From positions 1 to 64,000 of the forward strand of contig NZ_VSKS01000021.1 in the NCBI RefSeq assembly GCF_008312835.1: DNA of 64,000 bases, given 5' to 3'. This document shows, piece after piece, positions 1-8,004 of this stretch (the stretch's first letter is position 1; each line of letters opens with the position of its first letter). The notes below the pieces were generated by a model, which was not told the DNA's origin, did not search any database, and saw nothing but the letters and a program-made list of their open reading frames with translations. The DNA comes from Streptomyces marokkonensis. Lineage in GTDB: Bacteria; Actinomycetota; Actinomycetes; Streptomycetales; Streptomycetaceae. Both the position numbers and the translations under genes were made by a program.

Positions 1-740
1 AAGTCACCGGCCACCAGGGCGGAATTGTCCCAGGTCCAGGATCCGGTGCCGGAGTCCCAGGCCTTGACGGGTGCGTTGATGCCGGTGCCGGTGGAGGTGA
101 AGGTCCACAGGGCCGAGTGCCCACGCCCGTCGGAGGTGTTGGGGTACCTGTAGAGGGCGCCGACGTCGGACTTGCCGTCACCGTTGAAGTCACCCGCCAC
201 CAGGGCGGAATTGTCCCAGGTCCACGAACCGTCGCCGGAATCCCACTTTCTGACCGGTGCGTTGATGCCGGTGCCGGTGGAGGTGAAGGTCCACAGGGCC
301 GAGTGCCCACGCCCGTCGGAGGTGTTGGCGTACTTGTAGAGGACGCCTACGTCGGCGAGGCCGTCACCGTTGAAGTCACCCGCCACCGGGGCGGAACTGT
401 CCCAGCTCCAAGATCCGGTGCCGGAGTCCCACACTTTGACCGGTGCTTTGAATCCGGTACCGGTGGAAGTGAAGGTCCACAGCGCGGTGTGGCCGCGTCC
501 GTCGGAGGTGTTGGGGTACTTGTAGAGGACGCCTACGTCGGCGAGGCCGTCACCATTGAAGTCGCCGGACACCGTCTTGCTGCGGTTCCAGTCCCAGGAA
601 TCAGTGCCGGAGTCCCACGACTTCGCCGGCCCGTTGAAGCCGCTGCCGGTGGAGGTCTGCAGCCACAGGGCCGTGTGGTTGGTGCCGTCGGCGTTGGTCC
701 CGTAGTTGTACAGGTACGCGACGTCGGACTTGCCGTCCCC
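1..740. repeat. 186-bp (62-residue) tandem FG-GAP repeat array
   Basis: Inside the pseudoprotease gene the coding unit recurs with an exact 186-bp period: the block gtcggaggtgttgg occurs near 129, 315 and 501, and a further partial copy runs off the left edge. The copy nearest the protease domain (about 540-740) is more diverged. The near identity of the others at DNA level suggests recent duplication or gene conversion. Confidence 0.85.
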
Positions 741-1523
741 GGTGTGGTCGGTGACGCGGGGGACGGCAACGGTGGAGGCCACCCAGCTGCTCAGGTCGTC
801 GACACGGGTGTCGATGGCGCCGGTGCGGGTTTCGGCGGGATCGTTGCCGAGGCATCCGCCCTGCCAGGAGCGGGAGTTGACGGCGACGAGTTCGGTGGTG
901 CCGTTGACGGTGCGCAGGGCGGGGCCGCCGGCGTCTCCCTTGCAGACGGTCGCACCGTCGGAGCCGTCGAGGTCCACTGTCGTGCTGGTGGTGGAGGCGA
1001 CGGTGAACGTGCCGCTATGCAGCTTGTCGGGCACCCATTCGGTCTTGGTGCGTCCGAATCCCGCCTTCGTCAGCTCCTCGCCCGGGGCGGCGGGCGTCGT
1101 CGCCAGCCGCACGGGCTTGACGGTGGGATCGGTGATCCGGGTGGCGAGCCTGACCAGGACCAGGTCGCGGTCGGCGTGCGGGACGAGCCAGAGGGCCTGC
1201 TGGACGCTCCCGCTGGTCTGGGTCAGGTCGGTGCGGCCGACCGTGACGGTGGTGGTGACGGCGGGTCTTCCCGCGGAGAGCATGCCGTCCGCGGCGAAGC
1301 AGGTGGCCGCGGTCAGGACCCACTGCGGGTCGACGAGGGTGCCGGTGCAGGCGGACTGCTCACCGACGTTGACCTTCGCGACGTAGTTCAGCTGTGCCGG
1401 GGCGTCGACTCCGCCCAGCGCGGAGGCCGAGCCGGTCGCGGCCGGAACGGCGCCCAGTACGACGGGGGCTGCGAGCAGGGCAGCGGCTAACGCGGAGAGA
1501 CGGTGACGTCTGGAGAGGTGCAT
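1..1523 (-). CDS. Secreted trypsin-like pseudoprotease with C-terminal FG-GAP/VCBS repeats (3' end cut by window)
   Basis: The minus-strand frame is open from an ATG at 1523 to the window edge (507 codons visible, no stop). AAGGA lies about 9 nt before the start. Residues 1 to about 30 form a signal peptide. A chymotrypsin-fold S1 domain follows (about 35-230), then FG-GAP repeats with the calcium-binding-like DFNGDGxADV pattern. Two catalytic residues are replaced: the usual TAAHC reads TAATC (Thr74 for His; codon at 1302-1304) and GDSGGP reads GDAGGP (Ala198 for Ser; codon at 930-932). The Asp-type segment (RDLVLVRL) is kept. The protein should therefore be exported but not proteolytic by the S1 mechanism, perhaps binding a surface ligand with the repeat propeller. 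That role is inference. Confidence 0.88.
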   Translation of the reverse strand, partial: MHLSRRHRLSALAAALLAAPVVLGAVPAATGSASALGGVDAPAQLNYVAKVNVGEQSACTGTLVDPQWVLTAATCFAADGMLSAGRPAVTTTVTVGRTDLTQTSGSVQQALWLVPHADRDLVLVRLATRITDPTVKPVRLATTPAAPGEELTKAGFGRTKTEWVPDKLHSGTFTVASTTSTTVDLDGSDGATVCKGDAGGPALRTVNGTTELVAVNSRSWQGGCLGNDPAETRTGAIDTRVDDLSSWVASTVAVPRVTDHTGDGKSDVAYLYNYGTNADGTNHTALWLQTSTGSGFNGPAKSWDSGTDSWDWNRSKTVSGDFNGDGLADVGVLYKYPNTSDGRGHTALWTFTSTGTGFKAPVKVWDSGTGSWSWDSSAPVAGDFNGDGLADVGVLYKYANTSDGRGHSALWTFTSTGTGINAPVRKWDSGDGSWTWDNSALVAGDFNGDGKSDVGALYRYPNTSDGRGHSALWTFTSTGTGINAPVKAWDSGTGSWTWDNSALVAGD

Positions 1524-1608
1524 GAGCGTGGATTCCTTAAGACATGAGGGCTGCGCGTCCGGTGGACGTCCGACCGCGTTGCGGTGAGCATGACAATGTT
1601 GACTGCGC

Positions 1609-2154
1609 TTACTTGGAGGTCCTGATCTCGACGAGCAGGTGCTCGCGGCCCTCTTCGTCCGCGGCCTCACCCACCGGCGTCCAGGCATTCTTGTTGAGGT
1701 CGAACGACTTCTCCTCGGCACCTACGGTCATGTCGACCTCGGTCGTGTAGTCGTTGCCCTTGATCGCGTAGACCGCCGGGATCTCCAAGGTCAGCCAGCC
1801 CGAGTCGCCCACCACCTTGAAGCAGATCTTGTCCGCCTTGTTCCGCGCCATGATCTCCAGAAGGCCGGCGCCACTCGCGCAGTCGGCCAGGGTGATGTGC
1901 CCGTCTCCGCGCTTGAGGACGATGTTCTTCTCGGCCAGGATCTTGTCCGCCAGCGGGTAGCTGAAGTCCTCCACCGCGTAACCGGGGGATTCCCCCGCGA
2001 CCAGTGCGGTGGGGTTCGCCTCCTGTGACGCCCCGCCGGGGATGCTCGTGGCCGCCGTGATCCAGGCCAGGGCGCCGGCCACGGCCGCGCCCAGTGCGCG
2101 CAGCGCGATCCGCTTGCGCTGCGGCTTGACGGACATTCTGCTGTATTGCTTCAT
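1609..2154 (-). CDS. Small secreted protein of unknown function
   Basis: The protein has 181 residues. The start MKQYSRMSVKPQRK (2154) gives a typical n-region followed by a hydrophobic core (residues about 15-33) and a likely cleavage after a GGAS-type site. GGGGAC lies upstream in the minus sense. Upstream in-frame codons would add an implausible charged stretch before the signal peptide. The mature part is small, acidic to neutral, rich in Lys/Asp/Glu, with two cysteines (ADCASG and KICFKV) that could form one disulfide. No catalytic motif or family is recognised. It lies downstream of the AT-rich spacer and upstream of the pseudoprotease on the same strand, so both could be exported from one locus. 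Confidence 0.75.
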   Translation of the reverse strand: MKQYSRMSVKPQRKRIALRALGAAVAGALAWITAATSIPGGASQEANPTALVAGESPGYAVEDFSYPLADKILAEKNIVLKRGDGHITLADCASGAGLLEIMARNKADKICFKVVGDSGWLTLEIPAVYAIKGNDYTTEVDMTVGAEEKSFDLNKNAWTPVGEAADEEGREHLLVEIRTSK

Positions 2155-2688
2155 TGCGTCCCCAAGTTCGTGGCTGAAGGTCGGATGTTCGTCACCGGTC
2201 TCGGTTTTTCGGATGCACAGGAATGCCTTATCGGCATCGCTCTGCCGGGTGTGTTCCAACTCCTGCGGGAAGAAGCTCCCTTACGCCCCAAAGCGAGAAG
2301 TCCTCGCCCGGTGATCATCATCCTCTTCATCATGCAAACACGAAGCCACCCTCAGGTCGAGCGCGCAAAAACACGCATACCGTGGTAATCCCCATGCTTC
2401 ACTCATGACCTCCGTCACACTAAATAAAGGTTGCGCGAAGTTCTGTGAAGCTCTTGTAAAGAAGATTCTGATGATCCATCAGGACGTGTGCCGATAGCAC
2501 ACGTTGAGGAATGTGACTACTTAATTGCCCCGCTCCATAGGACAGTTGTTGTGGCCCTGAACCACAAGTACTCCCGATTGCATACCACTTCACGTCCGTC
2601 GACATTCCACCTTTTGGGCGCACCGGAAACGCCCTGCCGGTGCGATCCGGCATGTCCTGTCACCAGCTCACACGAGGGCAACTCTTCG
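2155..2688. other. AT-rich non-coding spacer
   Basis: This stretch is strikingly poorer in G+C than the rest of the window, especially about 2300-2640, where runs such as ctaaataaaggtt and gtaaagaagattctg occur. No open frame here shows Streptomyces codon bias. It carries the promoter region of the minus-strand secreted protein and sits against a decayed ALF-repeat gene, which suggests an insertion/deletion hotspot or foreign DNA. Confidence 0.55.
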
Positions 2689-2990
2689 ATGCGGACAATC
2701 TTCCGGAGCCGTCGCCGCTGCAGAGGGCGCGGCACCCGAACCGGTGCCGTTGCCGGACACCGAGCGCGCCAAGGTCGTCAGGGCGTGGCTGACTGCTGGC
2801 AAGGGCGTCAAGGCCGCCGCCGAGGCCCTTTACGGGTCGGACGCCGGCATCCAGGCCTTCCTCGCCGAGACGCCGGGTCATCGACGCCGACCAGTTCGAG
2901 CTGACGTCCTCGTTGCCGGAGACCGGCCCGCACGTCCGCTGCCTGGACACCGCAGACGCGGTGGCACGCTCTCGCGCCCCTGACCGGATC
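2689..2990 (+). pseudogene. Decayed ALF-repeat (PF03752-like) secreted protein remnant
   Basis: An ATG at 2689 (MRTIFRSR, GAGGG about 11 nt upstream) looks like the start of a signal peptide. The frame then shifts. In the +1 frame from about 2715 one reads an alanine-rich cleavage-like segment, then PLPDTERAKVVRAWLTAG, AAAEALYGSDAGIQAFLAE. These are the hallmark ALF-repeat segments of actinobacterial secreted proteins. The repeat ends at about 2875, and high-GC3 coding then continues in a third frame (VIDADQFELTSSLPETG) until about 2985. A short signal peptide, at least two frame changes and a single repeat where the family has several all point to a degraded gene. The third-frame part is not recognised. 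Confidence 0.6.
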
Positions 2991-3033
2991 CTTCGAACGG
3001 GCCGGCGAGGGGCGTCGCGTTGCCGGGAAGGGG

Positions 3034-3855
3034 CTACAGCGGGAGCCGGCCCACACCGCCGAACTCGATCCACTCCTGCGTGAGCTGACGGGGCGCCACC
3101 TCCGTGTCCGGGCGCCAGGTGGACACCTCCACCAGGCCCGGCTCGAGGATCTCCAGCTCCTCGAAGTAGCTCTCGACGTCCTTCGGTTCGCGCACCCGGC
3201 CCCAGTGTCCCTGGGTCGCCTGGTCCATGAAGTCCGTGACGAACTCGCGCACCTCGGGATCCTCGCTGACCAGCTGGCACATCACCATGAAGCTGCCCGG
3301 CGCGAGCCGTTCGCGCACCCGGCGGGCCACGGCGAGCGGACCGTCGGTGTCGCTGTCGGGGATGCAGTGGAAGACCGAGTTGAACAGCACGCAGACCGGC
3401 TCGGAGAAGTCGATCAGCCGCTGGGTCTCGGGATGCTCGAAGATGCCGTCCGTCTCGCGCATGTCGGCCTGTATGACCACGGTGCGCTCGTCCTGCTCCA
3501 GCAGGGCACGGCCGTGGACCAGCACCATCGGGTCGTTGTCGACGTACACCACGTGCGTGCTCGGATCGATGCGCTGCGCGACCTGGTGGACGTTGTCCTG
3601 GGTGGGCAGACCGGAGCCGTGGTCCAGGTACTGCCGGATCCCGTACTCCTGGGTGAGCGTGCGGACCACCCGCTGGAGGAAGCGCCGGTTGTTCAGGGCC
3701 AGGCGGCGAGTGCTGGGCACCACCTTGTCGAGTTCCTCGGTCGCGGCGCGGTCCGCCGCGTAGTTGTCCTTGCCGCCCAGGTAGTAGTCGTACATGCGCG
3801 CGGCCGTCGGCACGGTTGCGTCGATCTCGGTGGACAGCTGCTTACCGGTGTGCAT
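3034..3855 (-). CDS. SAM-dependent methyltransferase, PF04672 (DUF574) family
   Basis: The protein has 273 residues. The start MHTGKQLSTEID is chosen because AGGGGG lies 6 nt before it; a longer frame to 3882 lacks this. Family features are present: AARMYDYYLGGKDNY near the N-terminus, LDHGSGLPTQDNVH (SAM-binding glycine motif), YVDNDPMVLVHG (acidic residue contacting the ribose), and the late PGSFMVMCQLVSED strand. The family is expanded in Streptomyces and its substrates are mostly unknown. No biosynthetic neighbours give a clue here. It is monocistronic, convergent with the ALF remnant and divergent from the TPR gene. Confidence 0.92.
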   Translation of the reverse strand: MHTGKQLSTEIDATVPTAARMYDYYLGGKDNYAADRAATEELDKVVPSTRRLALNNRRFLQRVVRTLTQEYGIRQYLDHGSGLPTQDNVHQVAQRIDPSTHVVYVDNDPMVLVHGRALLEQDERTVVIQADMRETDGIFEHPETQRLIDFSEPVCVLFNSVFHCIPDSDTDGPLAVARRVRERLAPGSFMVMCQLVSEDPEVREFVTDFMDQATQGHWGRVREPKDVESYFEELEILEPGLVEVSTWRPDTEVAPRQLTQEWIEFGGVGRLPL

Positions 3856-4268
3856 CGTTCCCCCTGCGGAGTGCCGCGCCAACTCGACTGGCTGGACAGG
3901 GAGTACATCCTAGGGAGCGCCATGCGGCCCGTGCCAGCCTGTCGGCGAATGAGGCCGCGGAGGAACGGTGTCCGGCTCCCCGGCGTCACTTTCGGTGTTC
4001 AGGTGAAAGCGACGCGTGAGTTTCTGGGGGTGTGGGCGGGGCACTCGCGGGGCGACGCCGTTGGTGCCGGCCGGCCCCCGCGGCCACCCGCCGCCGGGCG
4101 CGCTCGCCGCGCTGCGGGAGACGGCCTCGCACGCCCTCGGGGAAGCCGGATCCCCGCCGAGGCCTGCGCGAGCGCTTGTGCCCCGCTATCGTCGGTTTCG
4201 TCCCCACGGGACGTCCGTCGCCGACGGAGCAGCGGCCGGCCCATCGCTTCCCCGGGAGGCAGGCACCC
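3856..4268. other. Divergent spacer between methyltransferase and TPR genes
   Basis: This 413-bp spacer should hold both promoters. It has no convincing small gene or strong palindrome. Open frames across it are extensions or shadows of the TPR gene. Confidence 0.4.
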
Positions 4269-5954
4269 ATGGACGACTACTACGACCTCGGCCCCTACAG
4301 CCGGCCGGTGACGACGTCCTCCGCCGACGCCCAGGTCTGGTTCGACCGCGGACTGATGTGGACGTACGCCTTCCATCACGAGGAGGCGGTCGCCTGCTTC
4401 GAGAAGGCCGCCGAAGCCGACCCGGACTGCGCCATGGCGCACTGGGGCATCGCCTACGCTCTCGGACCCAACTACAACAAACCCTGGGAGGCCTTCGACG
4501 GCGACGAACTCGCCGACACCGTCGAACGCACCCACAGGGCGGTGGAGCGGGCGCACGCGAAGGCCGCGCACGCCACCCCCGTCGAGCAGGCCCTCGTCGA
4601 GGCACTGCGCGCCCGCTACCCCCAGGCCGAGGCCGTGGACGACTGCTCGGTGTGGAACGAGCCCTTCGCGGACCGGATGCTCGCCGTGTACGAGATCGCC
4701 CCCGGCGACCTCGACGTGGCCACGCTCTGCGCCGACGCCCTGATGAACCTCACCCCCTGGCAACTGTGGGACCTCAGGACCGGCCGGCCCGCCGACGGCG
4801 CCCGCACCCTGGAGGCCAAGGCGGTCCTCGACGGCGCGCTCGCCACCGAGGCCGGCGCCCGGCACCCCGGCGTCCTCCACCTGTACATCCACCTGATGGA
4901 GATGTCGCCCACCCCGGAGGCCGCCCTCACCGTCGCGGACCGCCTGCGCGGCGCCGTGCCCGACGCCGGGCACCTGCACCACATGCCCTCACACCTGGAG
5001 GTGCTGTGCGGCGACTACCGCCGGGTCGTCTCGGACAACACCGTCGCCGTCGCGGCCGACGAGAAGTACCTCCGGCGCGCGGGCGCCATGAACTTCTACA
5101 CGCTCTACCGCGCCCACAACCACCACTTCCGGATCTACGGCGCCATGTTCGCCGGGCAGTCGGAGGTGGCCCTGGACGCCGCCGCACGGCTCGAGGCCGC
5201 CGTCCCCGAGAAGCTGCTCCGGGTACAGAGCCCGCCCATGGCCGACTGGCTCGAGGGGTTCCTGGCGATGCGCGTCCACGTCCTGATCCGCTTCGGGCGC
5301 TGGGACGACATCCTGGCGCTGCCGTTCCCCGACGACCCCGGACTCCACTGTGTGACCACCGCCATGCTCCACTACGCCCGCGGCGTCGCCCTCTCCGCGA
5401 CCGGCGCCGTCGACAGGGCCGAGGCCGAACGGGAGGAGTTCCGCGCGGCGGTGCGGCGCGTCCCCGGGACCCGGATGCTGTTCAACAACACCTGCCACGA
5501 CATCCTCGCCATCGCCTCGGAGATGCTGGACGGTGAACTCGCCTACCGCAAGGGCGAGTACGACAGCGCCTTCGCCGCGCTGGAGCGGTCCATCGCACTG
5601 GACGACAACCTGCCCTACGACGAGCCCTGGGGCTGGATGCAGCCCACCCGGCACGCCTACGGGGCGCTGCTCCTGGAGCAGGGCCGCGTCGCCGAAGCCG
5701 AGGCCGTCTACCGGGCGGACCTCGGCCTGGACGACACGCTGCCCAGGCCCCTGCAGCACCCCAACAACGTCTGGGCGCTGCACGGGTTCCACGAGTGCCT
5801 GCTGCGCACCGGTAAGACGGGCGAGGCCGCGATCGTCGCACCACAGCTCAGGCAGGCGGTCGCGGTGGCGGACGTCCCGATCGAGGCGTCCTGCTTCTGC
5901 CGCCTGGAGGCCCTTCAGCCGGAGGCCTCCGGCGACGGCCACCCCTGTCACTGA
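4269..5954 (+). CDS. Tetratricopeptide-repeat protein
   Basis: The protein has 561 residues, cytoplasmic, without signal peptide or membrane segments. The ATG at 4269 (MDDYYDLGPYSRPV) has GGGAGG about 10 nt upstream; the frame is open further upstream but without homologous-looking sequence. A TPR-like helix pair appears at the start (AQVWFDRGLMWTYAFHHEEAVACFEKA) and again toward the C-terminus (ELAYRKGEYDSAFAALERSI, GALLLEQGRVAEAEAVYRADL). A central region rich in His and Trp (HPGVLHLYIHLMEMSP, AGHLHHMPSHLEV) is conserved in this family of large bacterial TPR proteins and could bind metal or ligand, but no reaction is known. It stands alone in transcription. Confidence 0.85.
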   Translation: MDDYYDLGPYSRPVTTSSADAQVWFDRGLMWTYAFHHEEAVACFEKAAEADPDCAMAHWGIAYALGPNYNKPWEAFDGDELADTVERTHRAVERAHAKAAHATPVEQALVEALRARYPQAEAVDDCSVWNEPFADRMLAVYEIAPGDLDVATLCADALMNLTPWQLWDLRTGRPADGARTLEAKAVLDGALATEAGARHPGVLHLYIHLMEMSPTPEAALTVADRLRGAVPDAGHLHHMPSHLEVLCGDYRRVVSDNTVAVAADEKYLRRAGAMNFYTLYRAHNHHFRIYGAMFAGQSEVALDAAARLEAAVPEKLLRVQSPPMADWLEGFLAMRVHVLIRFGRWDDILALPFPDDPGLHCVTTAMLHYARGVALSATGAVDRAEAEREEFRAAVRRVPGTRMLFNNTCHDILAIASEMLDGELAYRKGEYDSAFAALERSIALDDNLPYDEPWGWMQPTRHAYGALLLEQGRVAEAEAVYRADLGLDDTLPRPLQHPNNVWALHGFHECLLRTGKTGEAAIVAPQLRQAVAVADVPIEASCFCRLEALQPEASGDGHPCH

Positions 5955-6011
5955 GGTCGGTGACGGGGCGGCCGGCGAGGAACCGCGGCGGTCCGGAGCG
6001 TGCCGTGGTCC

Positions 6012-6218
6012 TCAGCGGGACGCCACGACGGCCTGGAACGACTGCATGCAGGAGAAGCAGTGCCGGTCCGTCGTGTGACGCCGCGGGGACTCCTCCTCCT
6101 TCTCCACTCCGCACAGCGTCGACGTCTTGTCCGGGGTGAGGACATGCCACACCGGCTCCCCCGAAGTGTCTGCACCGCACCACATCTCGTGCATTCCCAG
6201 CTCCCTCCGGGTAGGCAT
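6012..6218 (-). CDS. Small conserved Cys/His protein (putative zinc-binding)
   Basis: The protein has 68 residues from MPTRRELGMHEM, or 73 from an upstream ATG at 6233. It contains four cysteines and several histidines spaced MWCG...HVLTPDKTSTLCG...RHCFSCMQSF, a pattern suggestive of a small zinc ribbon. The C-terminal CFSCMQSFQAVV resembles a conserved tail in small actinobacterial proteins. GGAAG lies about 13 nt upstream, so the start is uncertain. It is convergent with the TPR gene. It could be a small nucleic-acid-binding or redox protein; no function is claimed. Confidence 0.6.
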   Translation of the reverse strand: MPTRRELGMHEMWCGADTSGEPVWHVLTPDKTSTLCGVEKEEESPRRHTTDRHCFSCMQSFQAVVASR

Positions 6219-6350
6219 GGAGGCCGCTTCCATACCAGCACGGCACGGACCCGGACGGCGCGCCCGGCGGGCCAGTCGGGTGACGCGCGGGGCCGGGATG
6301 CGTGTCCGCGGCACCGGCCGGATGCTGGAAGGGTGAGAAAGGCGCCGATC

Positions 6351-6545
6351 GTGGTACACCCGCCGCTCGGCTCGGGCGGCCGCCGGGTGACCGTGCGCGG
6401 TGAGATCGTCGGCCTCGCGGGCTCCGACCGGGACGTGGTGGAGTTCCTGCGGCGCGCGGGGCTGCCGGACGGCGAACGGCTGCTGGACGACCCGGCCTGG
6501 GTGAAGTGGGCCGGCGGCCGGGCCCACGTCTACGACGCGGCGTGA
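6351..6545 (+). CDS. Small conserved hypothetical protein
   Basis: The protein has 64 residues from GTG at 6351 (AAAGG about 9 nt upstream); a GTG at 6333 would add six residues but its Shine-Dalgarno-like GGAAGG abuts the codon. The product has a basic beta-rich N-terminus (GGRRVTVRGEIVGLA) and a C-terminal segment DVVEFLRRAGL...LLDDPAWVKW, as in small Streptomyces proteins of unknown role. There is no signal peptide. GC3 is high throughout, which supports real coding. It is followed by a strong hairpin at 6602. Confidence 0.6.
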   Translation: MVHPPLGSGGRRVTVRGEIVGLAGSDRDVVEFLRRAGLPDGERLLDDPAWVKWAGGRAHVYDAA

Positions 6546-6601
6546 CAGCTCCGCCGCGCACCACCGCCCCACGGTGACCGACCGGTGCGCCGTACGCACG
6601 G

Positions 6602-6635
6602 CGGTCACCGTCGGCGCCGACTCCGACGGTGACCG
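6602..6635 (+). terminator. Perfect 13-bp stem-loop after the small gene
   Basis: CGGTCACCGTCGG and CCGACGGTGACCG flank an 8-nt loop. Two further copies of ACGGTGACC/GGTCACCGT lie just upstream (about 6572-6600), so alternative stems can form. There is no strong T-tract, as is usual in Streptomyces terminators. Confidence 0.6.
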
Positions 6636-6664
6636 TGCCCGTCCGGGTACCCCCGCTCCTCCCC

Positions 6665-6690
6665 GGCATGCGCCACGCGCGGCGCATGCC
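6665..6690. promoter_or_regulatory. Candidate operator upstream of lipA
   Basis: GGCATGCGCC and GGCGCATGCC form a perfect 10-bp inverted repeat with a 6-nt spacer, about 190 bp before the lipA start. It lies where a LAL-type activator such as LipR could bind. Binding is inferred from position and symmetry only. Confidence 0.4.
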
Positions 6691-6876
6691 GTCGCACGCC
6701 CGCGGCACGGCACACGAGACCGGTGACATTGCCGGTCCCCACCCGCCCCCTCCTCTCCGACAGTGGCACCGCCAGTCAATCGGCGGCGCCCCCGGCCGGG
6801 CACGGCCCCCATCCACGCCCTCATCCCGTGCCCCGGCCGGCCGGGCGGTTCGCCGCGACAGAGAGGACCACTCGTC

Positions 6877-7779
6877 GTGCAGCAGCACCCCCACACCCGC
6901 AGGCGCGGGACCGGCCGGTTCGCCGGGCTGGCCGCGGCCCTCGCCGCCGTCGTCGGCCTGACCACCCTCAGCGGCCCCGGCGCCCACGCGGCGGACAACC
7001 CCTACGAGCGCGGCCCGGCACCCACACAATCGAGCATCGAGGCACTGCGTGGCCCGTACGCCGTGTCGGACATCTCCGTCTCCCGGCTCTCCGTGACCGG
7101 CTTCGGCGGAGGCACGATCTACTACCCGACCAGCACCGCCGACGGCACCTTCGGCGCGATCGCCATCTCGCCGGGCTTCACCGCCTACGAGTCCTCCATC
7201 GCGTGGCTGGGCCCCCGCCTGGCCTCCCAGGGCTTCGTGGTCTTCACCATCGACACCAACACCACCCTCGACCAGCCCGACTCCCGCGGCGACCAGCTGC
7301 TGGACGCGCTCGACTACCTCACCCAGCGCAGCGCGGTCCGCGGCCGCATCGACAGCAGCCGGCTCGGTGTCATGGGCCACTCGATGGGCGGCGGCGGAAG
7401 CCTCGAAGCCGCCAAGGACCGGCCCTCGCTCCAGGCCGCCATCCCGCTCACGCCCTGGAACCTCGACAAGACCTGGCCCGAGGTCCGGACCCCCACCCTG
7501 ATCTTCGGGGCCGACGGTGACTCGGTGGCCCCGGTCTCCAGCCACGCCGAACCCCTGTACACCGGCCTGCCGTCCTCCCTGGACCGGGCCTATCTGGAGC
7601 TGAACGGCGCCACCCACTTCACGCCCAACTCGTCGAACACGACGATCGCGAAGTACAGCATTTCCTGGCTGAAGCGGTTCATCGACAACGACACCCGCTA
7701 CGAGCAGTTCCTGTGCCCGCTGCCGCGGCCGAGCCTGACGATCGAGGAGTCACGGGGCAACTGCCCGCACACCTCCTGA
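6877..7779 (+). CDS. lipA: Secreted lipase/polyester hydrolase of the Streptomyces LipA (PETase-like cutinase) family
   Basis: The protein has 300 residues. The GTG at 6877 has GAGAGGA about 9 nt upstream. Residues 1-39 form a signal peptide ending AHA. The mature protein starts [11 protein letters not shown] as in S. exfoliatus lipase, and the sequence matches that lipase closely along its length as recalled. The catalytic triad is Ser169 (GHSMGGGGS), Asp215 (GADGDSVAP) and His247 (ATHFTP); the oxyanion-hole segment is SPGFTAYES. Two C-terminal cysteines (EQFLCP and GNCPHTS) can form the family disulfide. Members hydrolyse triacylglycerols and often aliphatic polyesters or PET. The gene is followed by a terminator and lipR, as in known lipA-lipR pairs. 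Confidence 0.95.
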   Translation: MQQHPHTRRRGTGRFAGLAAALAAVVGLTTLSGPGAHAADNPYERGPAPTQSSIEALRGPYAVSDISVSRLSVTGFGGGTIYYPTSTADGTFGAIAISPGFTAYESSIAWLGPRLASQGFVVFTIDTNTTLDQPDSRGDQLLDALDYLTQRSAVRGRIDSSRLGVMGHSMGGGGSLEAAKDRPSLQAAIPLTPWNLDKTWPEVRTPTLIFGADGDSVAPVSSHAEPLYTGLPSSLDRAYLELNGATHFTPNSSNTTIAKYSISWLKRFIDNDTRYEQFLCPLPRPSLTIEESRGNCPHTS

Positions 7780-7805
7780 GTCCTGGGCTCCAGCCGAACG
7801 GTCAC

Positions 7806-7842
7806 CCGGTGGCGGTCCGCACACGGTGCGGGCCGCCACCGG
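7806..7842 (+). terminator. Stem-loop terminator after lipA
   Basis: CCGGTGGCGGTCCGCAC is followed by a 3-nt loop and the near-perfect complement (one mismatch) ending in GCCGCCACCGG, 27 nt after the lipA stop. It separates lipA and lipR transcription. Confidence 0.7.
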
Positions 7843-7978
7843 CGTTGTGCGTGTGCACCGCCGGGCACCGGCCGCCTTGGGCCGCGGCACACTCCACTCC
7901 CCGGGCGGTAGGGGAAGAACCGCTGGTGAACCGGCAGTTGAGCGTTCACCAAGGAGTGGACGCCTTCCTTCCACGTCA

Positions 7979-7996
7979 CCTTACGCGCGAGTAAGG
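7979..7996. promoter_or_regulatory. Inverted repeat CCTTAC-N6-GTAAGG just before lipR
   Basis: The symmetric element ends 8 nt before the lipR ATG and overlaps the ribosome-binding region. The core TTAC-N6-GTAA recurs in the promoter of the secretory lipase gene (TTACGGCACGGTAA, about 21417-21430), which suggests a shared regulator. A second weaker inverted repeat, GTGAAC-N12-GTTCAC, lies at about 7927-7950. Confidence 0.4.
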
Positions 7997-8004
7997 TCAC
8001 GGGG

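Noticed and set aside
117-1490. A 457-codon open frame on the plus strand across the left edge
   Set aside because: It is antisense to the FG-GAP pseudoprotease; its glycine/valine-rich repeats are complements of the real repeat codons and it has no domain or start site.
5848-7617. A 589-codon minus-strand frame opposite lipA and the TPR gene end
   Set aside because: It is an antisense shadow without motifs; only its last 68 codons (6012-6218) read as a plausible independent gene.
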